Shown: positions 17,840 to 27,811, counted from the first letter of the stretch. The stretch is DNA of 64,000 nt from Treponema bryantii (GCF_036492245.1 NZ_AP025286.1:1364001-1428000), one strand, 5' to 3'. Translations and numbers: made by a program. The notes: a model not told the origin generated them from the letters alone.

Positions 17840-18799
17840 TTATTTATTTAAGAAAGCACCAAATACCCAGCCTTCAATTCCTTCAAATTTAGGTTCTGAT
17901 GACTCAGAATCTAATTCACTAACATAATACCAGCTGTCTGTAATACCATCAATTTCCTCGGTACCGTCTGTTTTCATGCTGACAAATACAGCTGGATTAT
18001 TTACTGATTCGAATTGTCCAATAACTTCGCCCGCAGTTCCTGGTAATGAACGAACATTTACTTTAGAACCATCATTAGTTTTAATATATGATGAGAAGCC
18101 ATCAATAGAAATTATTGAATCATCACTAAAAAGTGAAATATTATAGATTTTTGCGATTTCATCAGAAATATAAGAACTGATAAGTGGAGATGTCTTCATT
18201 GATTTAGCATTATCAAGGAATTCTTTTTTCAAGTCTTCGTTTTCAGTTTTTCTTCCTTTTTCAAGAAGAAGAACAGCTTTTACATCTTTATCAGAATTAC
18301 TGATTGTGTTTGAATAAACATATCTTGAACGCTTAAGACCATCGTTTGTATCATAGAATGTGATTTTTGTAAATTCATTGTTAAACTGTTTTAATGAATT
18401 ACCGGTAACCACAAGAGTTCCTCTTTCAAGAATAGCATTTCTATAAGAATAAAGTGTAGGTTTTGTAAAAAGAAGTGCATCTTTTTGAAGAACAGAGGCT
18501 GATGAACAGATTTCAACATCAGATTCCTGAACAAAATATGTATTTTTGTTGTATTTTACTTTGTAGAACTTTACATCAGAATAAGTTTTAGAAGATGTAA
18601 CAAGATCTTTAATTACTATTTCATCAGATTCAAGTTCAAGTTCTGTTCCAGCGGTTACAGTTTCGGCCCATTCAACTCCGTTTGAATCATTTGCCTTTCT
18701 CAAAGGACCATTGTCGCGTAACATTACAACTTTTGAAGATGCTGCAAATGCATTTAATGTAAATAAAACAGATATTACTAAAATAAGAGTTCTTTTCAT
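17840..18799 (-). CDS. Secreted SH3-domain protein
   Basis: 319 residues. A Sec signal (MKRTLILVISVLFTLNAFA, cut before AS) has no lipobox. The C-terminal part (about 228-317: GSKVNVRSLPGTAGEVIGQF, WYYVSEL, EGWVFGAFL) is a bacterial SH3 domain. The middle part aligns by eye with the next gene upstream (18820): both have ITFY/ITYY, KR.YV.S, a D+.A...+ segment and ...S..+S.I..I, so the two are tandem paralogues. It is likely periplasmic, possibly binding peptidoglycan (inference from the domain). A GGAG lies about 8 bases before the ATG. It is the last gene of the envelope module headed by the A2M and PBP1C genes. Confidence 0.8.
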   Translation of the reverse strand: MKRTLILVISVLFTLNAFAASSKVVMLRDNGPLRKANDSNGVEWAETVTAGTELELESDEIVIKDLVTSSKTYSDVKFYKVKYNKNTYFVQESDVEICSSASVLQKDALLFTKPTLYSYRNAILERGTLVVTGNSLKQFNNEFTKITFYDTNDGLKRSRYVYSNTISNSDKDVKAVLLLEKGRKTENEDLKKEFLDNAKSMKTSPLISSYISDEIAKIYNISLFSDDSIISIDGFSSYIKTNDGSKVNVRSLPGTAGEVIGQFESVNNPAVFVSMKTDGTEEIDGITDSWYYVSELDSESSEPKFEGIEGWVFGAFLNK

Positions 18800-18819
18800 A
18801 TTAATTTCTCCTTTTTTAA

Positions 18820-19572
18820 TTACAGATCAGATATAATATCTGCAACATAAGATGAAACAGGCAGGCTGTTTAAAGAATCCATCAACTGTGTTTTTACATC
18901 TGGATTCAAGTTTTCATTTGACTTCATCTTTGCAATTGTCTGTAAAGCAACAATATCTGCTGAATTAGTAGAAACTAAATCACTCTTAACATAGATTCTT
19001 TTTCCAAACGCAGCACCGCTGTAATATGTGATTTCAACGAACTCGATATCAAGATCTGTATCTCTTGTTTTAGAAGATTCGTTTACAGCTACGAGTGTTC
19101 CAGCTTCAATTTTCTTCGATGTAGCAGAGGAACCGTCTGGAGAACTGTAGGTAAGAGCCTGAGCGGTAATACACCCAGCCGTAAGAGCAGCATCATTTGT
19201 GATGAAAATATCTCTTGTCCAGTAATCTTTATCAAAATATGCAACGTGAACAAAATTAAAGGTTTCTTCTTTACCTGAGCTCAAAAGACGAATTGCTTCT
19301 TTCTGTTCAATGCTGTTGTTTTTAACATAAATGCGGATTGTTTCTCCCAAAGGAGCTTCATCTGCATAAACCATTTTTCCGTCTGTATTCTCTGAATAGA
19401 ACGGTGTACCGTCATAAAGAACTACAGAAGTAATAGTTTCAACTTTATTTTCTTTTGCTTTAGTGCTGTTAGTTTCATTTGTTTTTTTTGCAGGAGATTT
19501 TTTCTCATCTCCACAACTAATGAAAAGTGATAATGCACATAAAATGAAAATACTTATTGTAATTTTTTTCAT
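18820..19572 (-). CDS. Lipoprotein, paralogue of the 17840 protein
   Basis: 250 residues with signal MKKITISIFILCALSLFISC; Cys 20 is the acylation site. A Lys/Asn/Thr-rich linker follows, then a beta-rich region like that of the 17840 protein but without its C-terminal SH3 domain. Shared landmarks: EFVEITYYSGAAFGKRIYVKSDL here against TKITFYDTNDGLKRSRYVYSNT there. GGAGG lies 5 bases before the ATG. It sits 20 bases upstream of its paralogue and 71 bases after pbpC. An envelope role beside PBP1C is suggested by position only. Confidence 0.75.
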   Translation of the reverse strand: MKKITISIFILCALSLFISCGDEKKSPAKKTNETNSTKAKENKVETITSVVLYDGTPFYSENTDGKMVYADEAPLGETIRIYVKNNSIEQKEAIRLLSSGKEETFNFVHVAYFDKDYWTRDIFITNDAALTAGCITAQALTYSSPDGSSATSKKIEAGTLVAVNESSKTRDTDLDIEFVEITYYSGAAFGKRIYVKSDLVSTNSADIVALQTIAKMKSNENLNPDVKTQLMDSLNSLPVSSYVADIISDL

Positions 19573-19643
19573 AAAACCTCCAAGTTTTAATTTTTATATT
19601 TATATTTTAATAAATATTTTAGTATTTATCTATTAAAATATTG

Positions 19644-21971
19644 CTAGTTCTCAAGAATTTCAAATTTTCGTTTCAATATATTTCCATTACTATCTGTTAC
19701 TGTAAGAATATGAGTTCCAGGATCTGGCGAAATTGTCATTTCATGGACTTTTTCTGTGTAACCTAAATAAATACCATCAACATCCCAATAAACAAAAGTA
19801 TCGGAAGAACGAACTGCAGCCTGCATTACCATAGCTCCCTGGGTGCCATCAATTTCTACAGGTATGATAATTTTTGCATTAGGCTCAGGAAATACAATAG
19901 AAAGATTGTCAGCAGAAGTAGAATGGTGCCAGGGCACAAAATCTGGCAGGGAAGTGTAAACTACACTTGTATTTTTATACCAGTATTCCAGATTTGGCGG
20001 CAGTACAAATCGTTTTTCGATTGTTGGAAGAGTTCCATTATATATTCCAGCCTTTTCTCCTGTAAGGTCTTCTGTTGTTGCTCTATATTTTTTATCAAAA
20101 GTAAATGAAATTTTCTTACAGTATGGGCATAGTTCCGGGGTAACGGCAGCTCTGGATCTAAAAATAGATTTAGTTTCTTTGCAATCAGGAGATGCTGCAA
20201 AGCCTGAATGAGAACAAACTGTTTGTTCTGTTAAATCATCATAAGGAATATCTGGCCAGGATGTTTTAGGGAGAAACGAGAAAATATCAAACATTACGGG
20301 AGCCGAAGTAGAAACACTTTTTAAATCTGGATTTCCCATTCCATTTGCATTTCCAATCCAAACAGCAACTGTATATTCTCGTGTAATACCAATAGCCCAT
20401 GCATCTCTATTACCATTTGAAGTTCCTGTCTTCCATGCAATTCTTTTTGAATTTGCATATTTTTGCCAGTTAGCTTCATCTTCTGGTCGTATTCCTGTAG
20501 AAAGAACATTTACTGTTATCCATGAACTGCCTGTAGAAATTGGAAAGTCAGATTGTTCCATGCAGGCTTTATTCATTAAGTCAGCATAAGCAAGTGCTGC
20601 TTCCCACATTGTTATTTCTCCACCTCCCAGAATAAGAGGCAATCCATAATATTCAGAATCATGATTGAAAGTTGTAAAACCACATTTTCTAAGACAATCA
20701 AGAAATCTGTTTATTCCAAATTTTCTCAGCTCACGAATTGCAGGAATATTAAGGGAACGGGTAAGAGCTTCTGAAGCTGGTACAACACCACTGTATTTTT
20801 TTATATTATTATCTGGTCTATAATTGCCAATGCGGGTTGGAATATCAATTACCAGCTGATCTGGTAAAAGTTCTCCTGCATCAAGCATAGCTCCATACAG
20901 AAATGGTTTTAAAAGGCTTCCGGAACTTCTTTTTGATTGAATCATATCAACTGCATAACTGTCAGGATTACGTAATGCATTTCCAGAATTTCCACAGTAA
21001 GCGAGAACTTCTTTTGTTTTAGTATCCAGAATAAGAGCTGCTGCGTTTGAAATTCCTCTTCGGGAAAATTCAGAAGACCAGTGTTCAATTATTCGGAATG
21101 TGTTTTTTTGAATATTGTAATCTAGTGTCGTATAAAATTTTGTCTGATTTTTTTTATGAGTTTGTTTCAAACATTCCAGATAATGAGGAGAATTTGAAGG
21201 TAATGGGAAAGGTTTTGAAGGAAGTGATTCTGCAAGAGAAAGTTCATAAGTTTTCTTATCAAAATACTTTTTTTGATATAGCTTATTGAGAAGATAATTT
21301 CTTTTTTCTAAAAGTATTTCAGAATTTGCACCAGGATAAACCAAAGATGGCTGGTTAGGAAGAACAGCAAGGGTTGCTGTTTCAGCCCATGTAAGTTCTG
21401 AAGGGGGGCGGTTAAAATATCTCCAGGATGCCGCTTCAAGTCCAACAACGTTTCCTCCAAATGGAGCATTTGCACAATATAATTTTAGGATATGTTTTTT
21501 TGTATATCGTATTTCAAAGAGTACGGCAATGAAAGCTTCTTTTATTTTTTGAGTGTAAGTACGTTTCGGATGATTTTCCAGAAGCCTGATAGTCTGCATT
21601 GTTAGGGTAGAACCACCGGATACAATTCTTTTTTTACTAACATTTAATTTAATTGCTCTGGCTATGGATAATATATCAATTCCAGAATGAAAATAAAAAC
21701 GTTTATCCTCATAGGCAATAATTGCCTTTTTAAATTTTTCTGGAACTTCATCTGGAGCAAATCGCCATTGTTCGTCAGCAGCAACTTGCCCACCTAAGAG
21801 GATACCATTTTTATCGTAGAGGGCATAAGAATAATTCTGTGATTTTCCTACAAGACTTGCCGGAATTATAAAAATAAGGCTGGCTGAAAATAAAATCAGA
21901 ACAGCAAGTAGAATTATATGCTTTCTTTTTTTTATTTTCAGCCAAAGTTTTTGGATATCAGCTTTTTTCAT
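19644..21971 (-). CDS. pbpC: Penicillin-binding protein 1C
   Basis: 775 residues, the usual PbpC size. A membrane anchor at about 18-37 precedes a GT51 glycosyltransferase: AIIAYEDKRFYFHSGIDI with catalytic Glu 88, and GGSTLTMQTIRLLENHPKRTY. The transpeptidase has SGSLLKPFLYGAM (SxxK), SLNIPA (SxN) and WKTGTSNGNRDAWA (KTGT). The last ~75 residues form the BiPBP_C domain typical of PBP1C. It polymerises and cross-links peptidoglycan in the periplasm. Its ATG overlaps the A2M stop: the well-known A2M-pbpC pairing, in which the PBP is thought to repair wall where the protease trap acts. Confidence 0.95.
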   Translation of the reverse strand: MKKADIQKLWLKIKKRKHIILLAVLILFSASLIFIIPASLVGKSQNYSYALYDKNGILLGGQVAADEQWRFAPDEVPEKFKKAIIAYEDKRFYFHSGIDILSIARAIKLNVSKKRIVSGGSTLTMQTIRLLENHPKRTYTQKIKEAFIAVLFEIRYTKKHILKLYCANAPFGGNVVGLEAASWRYFNRPPSELTWAETATLAVLPNQPSLVYPGANSEILLEKRNYLLNKLYQKKYFDKKTYELSLAESLPSKPFPLPSNSPHYLECLKQTHKKNQTKFYTTLDYNIQKNTFRIIEHWSSEFSRRGISNAAALILDTKTKEVLAYCGNSGNALRNPDSYAVDMIQSKRSSGSLLKPFLYGAMLDAGELLPDQLVIDIPTRIGNYRPDNNIKKYSGVVPASEALTRSLNIPAIRELRKFGINRFLDCLRKCGFTTFNHDSEYYGLPLILGGGEITMWEAALAYADLMNKACMEQSDFPISTGSSWITVNVLSTGIRPEDEANWQKYANSKRIAWKTGTSNGNRDAWAIGITREYTVAVWIGNANGMGNPDLKSVSTSAPVMFDIFSFLPKTSWPDIPYDDLTEQTVCSHSGFAASPDCKETKSIFRSRAAVTPELCPYCKKISFTFDKKYRATTEDLTGEKAGIYNGTLPTIEKRFVLPPNLEYWYKNTSVVYTSLPDFVPWHHSTSADNLSIVFPEPNAKIIIPVEIDGTQGAMVMQAAVRSSDTFVYWDVDGIYLGYTEKVHEMTISPDPGTHILTVTDSNGNILKRKFEILEN

Positions 21972-24900
21972 TATTTAAGCATTTTTACCTTAAATCCAGG
22001 ATAAACAGCCCTTATATTATTATCATACATAGCTTCAGCATAAATTGCAGGTATTGTGAAATCTCCACTATAGGCAGCGGTTGCCTTAAAATAGAGAGTA
22101 ACTGTACCGTTTTTATTTAAATCAAAGTATGTATATATTACATCATCTCTTATATCCTGATAGGTATAAGTTGATGAACTGTAGGATTCGTTTGAAATGC
22201 GTTCATTTGCAAATTCAAGACAAGTTCCAATAGGTACTGTCAATACAAGATTCTTAAGTTCTGTTGAACTTGTATTTGCTATCTGTACTCTTAAACTAAC
22301 TTCTTCACCTGGTTTAATGTTCTTCAACTTATTAATACCATCTACCTGAAGTGAGATTCCTTTATTCTGAACAAACTCTGTTCCAGCAACAGACATTCCG
22401 CTGCAAATTACTGTTCCATAAAGTGTATTGCTGCCGGTGTTCTGGATAGTTACCATTTGGCCAGGGAACTTATATGAAACTGGAAGATTTTCTGAAGTAG
22501 AAGCCTGTGTGAATGTATCAGCTCTTTCTGCGATATCGTTCTTAACAATATAACTTCCTCCAGAAGTTTTCTTTGCAGAATAATATGGCAGAAGAGAGAA
22601 GAGTGACCATGCAGTTTCCTGTGTATTGAGCCATTTATCAGAAGCAAGTGTTTCTGCAACGCTCTTTGCGAGGTTGTCAGTTTTTGTTGAGAAGTTATCA
22701 TTTGTAAGTGTGCTTACAAAGAGATACATTGCCTGTTCTCGGATTGATGAATCAAAACTATCTCCCAGAGATCTAAAGATATTTGTAGATGGACTGAATG
22801 CATTCAAAATATCTGAAGCAGTATCTTTTCTTCCAGCCAGTGAATAAGCTCCTGCAAGAAGAAGTTTAGCATCTTTAGATAGATCTGTTCTCATATAAAG
22901 TCTGTTCATTGCGCCAATGTCAGCTTTTCCTGCAAGTGCAATAACGAACAGTCTGTAAGCCTGAATACTTGAAGATTCAGAACTGTAGCTGTTTGACTGC
23001 CAGTCAGAAGCTGTTGTTGTAAGCCAGTTGAGTGCTGGCTCTAATATAGACTCTGGTACTTCATATCCATGATTCTTAGCTTCAATCATAAAATGAGTTG
23101 CATAACAGGTTCCCCATGAATGAGGATTACTGTTTCCAGGCCAATATCCCATTGCACCAATTGCTGTCTGATATGTTGGATAACGATCAAATACAGATTT
23201 TACATTATCTTTGATTTCGTTAATTTTATCTGGTGAAAGTTTTGCAAAATCTGAAATATAAAGTTGTGGGAATCCTCCTGAAGTAATCTGTTCAATACAT
23301 CCATGTGGATACTGAATAAGATAATCAAGACGATTGTTAAGATTTATCTGTGGTAATGTAGAAAGTTCAACTTTTAAAGTTGCACCACCGCGTTCTGATG
23401 GTGTTTCTGTATTTACAGTTGTTGAACTACCAGCTTTTACAGTGAAACTCTTGCTGTAAACTACAGGTATACCTCTTGATTCAATTTCCATTGGAATTGT
23501 TGATTTTGAGGTATTCTTGTCATCTTTTACAACTGTTTCAAACAGAACATGGCCAGCTGCTTTAGTTTCAACAGTAAAGTTTACAACAATATTTCCATTT
23601 GCAGGAATATTAACTTTTTCTGTCTTAGCAAAGTTCATAATGCCTCGAGCAGAGAATGTAACTGTAATATTTTTATCAAAGTCTTCACCATTAAATATTG
23701 TTACAGGGACCTGAATAGTTTCATTTGTACCCATTGTTCTTGGCAATGCTGGTTGAGCCATAAGAGAAGATTTTACAGGAACTGATTTTTCTGCAGTTCC
23801 ATAAGCACCGTTATTACCTGCAACAACAACTGCACGTACAGCACCAACATAGTAAGGCATTTCAAACTCAGTTGTTTTTGTTTCATTTGCTTTAACTGTA
23901 AATGGTCCAAAATATCTTACTACTGGAGCAAAACGGTTCTCATTATTCTTTGCATTATTAAGAATATCTTCCGAACCACCAATTGCAAGCAGTGTTTCAA
24001 GTTTTCCACTATATGCATTTATTACATAACGGTAGATATCCCAGTTTACAATTTCAGAAGCTTCTTTTTTATAGAATTCACTTCTAATTGCCGGTGCATG
24101 GTAATTTGTAAGACCAAGTAAGCCTTCATCAACAACTGCAAGTGTATAAGTCATTGGTCGTCCATTCTGTTCTGAAACAGTAAAGGATGCTTTCTTATTT
24201 GGTTCAAATGTATCTTGAGATTTAATTACCGGTGAAAGTTTTGTTAATGGATCATCTACCATTATAGGAATGATACCATACAATCTTACCGGAAGACTGT
24301 TTGCAGTCTGCATATGTGGCTGAATAAGAGAAAGGTGAACATAAGCATTAGGTGCCATGTCACTTGTAATAGGGAGTTTATAGATATTTGAGCCTTTTAC
24401 AGTATCTATTCTCTGTGTTTTTATAATGTGGCCACCTTTTTCAATTGAAATATAAGCGCTTGCCTGTGCATTTGAAGTAAATGTAATTTCAGCATTTTCA
24501 CCAGGTGTGTATGATGTTTTGCTTGCTGCAAGAGGAAGCATTGCGGCACTTCCTGTTCCACTTTCCTGGGCACGTCCTGCCCAGCCTGGCCAGTCAATGT
24601 AAACAATTTTTGCTGCACAATGGCCATAGTTTCCATCCCGAACTTCAAGAAGGTAACGACCCCATTCTGGATATTTTACATTGAACTTAAATGAGCCTTT
24701 TCCATTTTTTGTATATAATTGTCCTGATGCAATTTTACTGTAGTAACGTGATGAAACATGAGTTGCGCTTGTATATGCATCTTTTTCCCACCACCATTTC
24801 CAGTCAATTTTATAAAGTGTATAAGTGAGATTACTATCGTTTGCAGGTTTTCCTTCTGGTGTTAAAAGAACAACATCAACTGTATGATCTGTATCTGTAA

Positions 24901-27466
24901 GAAGCATGTTTCGAGTAGCATCACCCTTTGGTAATTTTATACCTACATATCGGTCATAAGGTGAGTATTCCATTGATGTTGATTGTGTAGAGAAGTTGCC
25001 GGAAGGTTCGTAAATTCTTGAAACAAAATTTGCACGTAATTTACCAGGCAGATTATTTCCAGCATTGAGCTGTGTATTAAATGATGCTTCTGAATCTGAG
25101 TTTAGTTTTCCAGACCAGATTTCCTTGCGGTTGAAATCAAAATCAGTTTCATAGTTAGTAAATACAAATTCAGAATATCCATCGAAATTTGTTTCTGCTT
25201 TTGAGAATGCCACTGATACATCAGCTTCGTAATTTGGAATTGAAGCTCCGTGCAGCCATGCACCTTTTAATGTGAATGAGTTATTATTCTTAGTCAAAAC
25301 TTTCTGTGTAGTTTCAAGAGAAACTGCAAGTCTGTTTGGAACAATAGATTCAATGTTAAGATATTTTGACCATGTGTTTCCACCTATAGATACACGGCCT
25401 GTCCATAAACCTGTCGGTGCATCAGATGCAGTTTTAGTTGTAATAGGGTAGAAGTAATTTTCAGATTCTGTTAATAACTGAGTATCAGTTACACGTCCCA
25501 TTGGATCAAGAAGTTCAAAGGTTACAGGTATATCTTTTGGTAAAGTTTTTGTAAGATCCTGTAGAACAAAAGTAAGGAAAAGACTGTCACCAGGTCTCCA
25601 GATTCCACGTTCTCCGTAGATAATTCCTTTAAGTCCTGTACCAGATTTTTCACCACCAATTTCAAAATGGCTTGTGCTTAAATTTGTTCCGGCAGAAATC
25701 TTTAAATAAGAAGTTTGTCTATTCTGTTTAGCAGTAATTACAAATGCATTTTTAATATTTCGAAGAATAAGATTACCATTACTGTCGGTTTTTCCTGCGC
25801 TGACAGTACTTCCAACATAATTATTTACTATAATATCTACATTTGGAAGTGGTTTTGCTGTTTTAATATCTGCTACAGTAATATAAAGTGTATTTGATGA
25901 ATCTTTTTTAGCCATAATACCTAAATCAGAAACAAGAACGTTTCTTGAAATGGTATTTGCTGAATTATAGCTTGGAATATAAAAGGCTGGATGGTACGGA
26001 TTGTTTTTATTTCTCCAGTAAGTACTTGTGTCTAATTTATTTTCCCAATAATCCCAGCTACTTTTTTCATTAGGAATAGAGTATTCTTCAATTGTATCTG
26101 GAGGCATTGGTAAGTCTGCATAGTCATCCATACCAGCTTGTCTATATTTAATTTGATCTCTTCTGAAAGAAACTCTTATGTGATACATTCCCTGTGGATA
26201 TTTTTTTACAAGTTCAGAAAGTTCAAGTCCACGGGAAATATATTTATTCTGCATGGAATCATTCCAGTTGAAGTTGATTTTCTTTTCCCATACAGGTTCT
26301 CCAACTCTGAAAATTCTACTTGTACCATCAAGTTCATTGTCCTGAAGAAACTGATTAATGTTTCTTTCGTAAATTTGATAAACCTGAACAAGTACACCAG
26401 TAAGGTTTCTTGTTTCGATAGGTAATACTGAACCTTGTGTAGTTGGAAGAATTACATTTTGATTCATAAATCGAACTGATGGAAGTTCCCAATTTTCTGA
26501 CAAAGAAATTTGAGATGCCTGTGCAAGATAAATTCCTTCAGAACTTTTTATTCCAGGTTCGAATGCTACAGTTTGAATATCTGACCAATTTGAGTCACTG
26601 AATAATGATAAGGTATTTCCATGAATTGAAGTTGAAAAATCTGTTTTCTTTTTTCCGTTTAAATCCAAAGTTCGTATAAAAGAAGCAATGTCCTGAGTTG
26701 AATCAAGTGCTTTTGAAAAACTAACAAGAATTACATTCTTTTTAGAATTATTGATATCAATAATAGAAAAGGCTGTTTTTGCAGGGAGTGAAATAATCTT
26801 CTTTCCTGAAGAAAGTTTTTCCTTTGTATTTGACATACCAAGGGCTTTTCCAGACCACTTTAATTCAAGGTCTTGAGCCTTATCTGATGTATTATCAATG
26901 TTAATTGCAAAATTCCATTTTTCAGGTGTATCGGTCTTTTTCCAATTTATTTCCTGATTTTGAAATTTCATCTTTGCATTAAGAATGGTTTTAATTTCTT
27001 TTTCAGAAACAGGAATATCTGTTGAAACATTTCCTGAAACTGTATAAGAAGAACCAGTTTCATTTAGTCTGACTTCATCAAAAGTTACTTCATATGATGG
27101 TTCTTCAACATAGAAATTTCTTTCATAAATTGAAGAGCCATCCTGGAAAAGCTTAGCAAGATCAGCTTTAAGTGTAAGTTTTGAATTACCTTTGTAAGGT
27201 TCATCTGGTATAAAAGTTGCTTTATTATCTGTATATTCCCAAACACCTTTTATTTTCGGAAAGAGCTCTACAGCATCTCCAATTGGACATTTAGGAGTTT
27301 CCATAAAACTTATAGAAACAGGAGTAAGCCGTCCAATTGTAAATGGCGAGATAAATTCAATATGTGAACTATCTGTAACGCTCTGGCTGTTATAGTTCGA
27401 ATTGCGTGTGCAACCAATAAAAAGAAATGAAACAAACGTAATTAAATAGAATACCTTACTTTTCAT
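21971..27466 (-). CDS. Bacterial alpha-2-macroglobulin lipoprotein (YfhM type)
   Basis: 1831 residues. Lipobox LFIGC puts the acylated Cys at 19. Family landmarks: MG domains with VSDLGIMAKKDSSNTLYITVADIKTAKPLPNVDI, GLKGIIYGERGIWRPGDSLFLTFVLQDL, AVVDEGLLGLTNY and a bait-like region. The thioester motif is YPHGCIEQ, with Cys 1390 and Gln 1393 intact, followed by an alpha-alpha TED barrel (AIGAMGYWPG...). Bacterial A2Ms trap foreign proteases in the periplasm. It overlaps pbpC by one base. The ATG has no Shine-Dalgarno and lies 7 bases after a TATAAT, so the mRNA may be leaderless. Confidence 0.95.
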   Translation of the reverse strand: MKSKVFYLITFVSFLFIGCTRNSNYNSQSVTDSSHIEFISPFTIGRLTPVSISFMETPKCPIGDAVELFPKIKGVWEYTDNKATFIPDEPYKGNSKLTLKADLAKLFQDGSSIYERNFYVEEPSYEVTFDEVRLNETGSSYTVSGNVSTDIPVSEKEIKTILNAKMKFQNQEINWKKTDTPEKWNFAINIDNTSDKAQDLELKWSGKALGMSNTKEKLSSGKKIISLPAKTAFSIIDINNSKKNVILVSFSKALDSTQDIASFIRTLDLNGKKKTDFSTSIHGNTLSLFSDSNWSDIQTVAFEPGIKSSEGIYLAQASQISLSENWELPSVRFMNQNVILPTTQGSVLPIETRNLTGVLVQVYQIYERNINQFLQDNELDGTSRIFRVGEPVWEKKINFNWNDSMQNKYISRGLELSELVKKYPQGMYHIRVSFRRDQIKYRQAGMDDYADLPMPPDTIEEYSIPNEKSSWDYWENKLDTSTYWRNKNNPYHPAFYIPSYNSANTISRNVLVSDLGIMAKKDSSNTLYITVADIKTAKPLPNVDIIVNNYVGSTVSAGKTDSNGNLILRNIKNAFVITAKQNRQTSYLKISAGTNLSTSHFEIGGEKSGTGLKGIIYGERGIWRPGDSLFLTFVLQDLTKTLPKDIPVTFELLDPMGRVTDTQLLTESENYFYPITTKTASDAPTGLWTGRVSIGGNTWSKYLNIESIVPNRLAVSLETTQKVLTKNNNSFTLKGAWLHGASIPNYEADVSVAFSKAETNFDGYSEFVFTNYETDFDFNRKEIWSGKLNSDSEASFNTQLNAGNNLPGKLRANFVSRIYEPSGNFSTQSTSMEYSPYDRYVGIKLPKGDATRNMLLTDTDHTVDVVLLTPEGKPANDSNLTYTLYKIDWKWWWEKDAYTSATHVSSRYYSKIASGQLYTKNGKGSFKFNVKYPEWGRYLLEVRDGNYGHCAAKIVYIDWPGWAGRAQESGTGSAAMLPLAASKTSYTPGENAEITFTSNAQASAYISIEKGGHIIKTQRIDTVKGSNIYKLPITSDMAPNAYVHLSLIQPHMQTANSLPVRLYGIIPIMVDDPLTKLSPVIKSQDTFEPNKKASFTVSEQNGRPMTYTLAVVDEGLLGLTNYHAPAIRSEFYKKEASEIVNWDIYRYVINAYSGKLETLLAIGGSEDILNNAKNNENRFAPVVRYFGPFTVKANETKTTEFEMPYYVGAVRAVVVAGNNGAYGTAEKSVPVKSSLMAQPALPRTMGTNETIQVPVTIFNGEDFDKNITVTFSARGIMNFAKTEKVNIPANGNIVVNFTVETKAAGHVLFETVVKDDKNTSKSTIPMEIESRGIPVVYSKSFTVKAGSSTTVNTETPSERGGATLKVELSTLPQINLNNRLDYLIQYPHGCIEQITSGGFPQLYISDFAKLSPDKINEIKDNVKSVFDRYPTYQTAIGAMGYWPGNSNPHSWGTCYATHFMIEAKNHGYEVPESILEPALNWLTTTASDWQSNSYSSESSSIQAYRLFVIALAGKADIGAMNRLYMRTDLSKDAKLLLAGAYSLAGRKDTASDILNAFSPSTNIFRSLGDSFDSSIREQAMYLFVSTLTNDNFSTKTDNLAKSVAETLASDKWLNTQETAWSLFSLLPYYSAKKTSGGSYIVKNDIAERADTFTQASTSENLPVSYKFPGQMVTIQNTGSNTLYGTVICSGMSVAGTEFVQNKGISLQVDGINKLKNIKPGEEVSLRVQIANTSSTELKNLVLTVPIGTCLEFANERISNESYSSSTYTYQDIRDDVIYTYFDLNKNGTVTLYFKATAAYSGDFTIPAIYAEAMYDNNIRAVYPGFKVKMLK

Positions 27467-27473
27467 ATTAAAA

Positions 27474-27479
27474 ATTATA
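27474..27479 (-). promoter_or_regulatory. -10 element of the A2M gene (leaderless arrangement)
   Basis: TATAAT on the minus strand ends 7 bases before the ATG at 27466. No convincing -35 is seen at 16-18 bases spacing, and no Shine-Dalgarno. Confidence 0.45.
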
Positions 27480-27529
27480 ATATGAAAATAAAATAAGTTC
27501 TATTAATATTTTATTTAAAATTTAATTAC

Positions 27530-27601
27530 GTTAAATAAAAAAAAAGACTTGGTAAAACCAAGTCTCATAAAGTGGGCAGTGAGAGGATCGAACTCCCGAC
27601 A
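27530..27601. repeat. Direct repeat copy 1 (tRNA-Val 3' end plus terminator)
   Basis: About 71 bases nearly identical to 27741-27811: the terminator hairpin GACTTGGTAAAACCAAGTC plus the 3' end of tRNA-Val. Differences seen are a C/T after the stem, a T/C in GTTAAAY and one base in the A run. The copies are about 210 bases apart. Confidence 0.9.
27573..27601 (-). pseudogene. tRNA-Val 3' fragment
   Basis: This copy holds only the T arm and 3' acceptor strand of tRNA-Val. The match to the intact gene (27783-27856) breaks off after CCCGACA, and no D or anticodon arm follows. Confidence 0.85.
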
Positions 27602-27608
27602 CCCTATA

Positions 27609-27661
27609 ATCGGAAATCCGTTAAAAACAATTGCGAAAGCAATTGTTTAGGATTCTCCGAT
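27609..27661. repeat. Long palindrome inside the tRNA-Val cassette
   Basis: The inner stem AAACAATTGC/GCAATTGTTT (10 pairs) has a GAAA tetraloop. The outer stem ATCGGA-AATCC/GGATT-TCCGAT has small bulges. The structure would fold as one extended hairpin on either strand. Confidence 0.75.
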
Positions 27662-27740
27662 AAACGGGTAGGAGCGAACGGTAGTGAGCGACATCTGACA
27701 GAATGTCGGGAGAAATGAGATCCGGGAAAAATCAAAGAGC

Positions 27741-27811
27741 GTTAAACAAAAAAAAGACTTGGTAAAACCAAGTCTTATAAAGTGGGCAGTGAGAGGATCG
27801 AACTCCCGACA
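27741..27811. repeat. Direct repeat copy 2, overlapping the intact tRNA-Val
   Basis: Partner of 27530-27601. The cassette between the copies also has 14 bases (27699-27712, CAGAATGTCGGGAG) that match the tRNA-Val gene (27803-27816) in inverted orientation. Confidence 0.9.
27748..27776 (-). terminator. Terminator of tRNA-Val
   Basis: On the minus strand AAGACTTGG-TTTTA-CCAAGTCTT is followed by a T run, 7 bases after the tRNA 3' end. Confidence 0.85.

Noticed and set aside
27530-27811. An integrated phage or island at tRNA-Val
   Set aside because: The interval between the repeats is only about 140 bases and no integrase gene is present; at most it is a scar or a small non-autonomous element.
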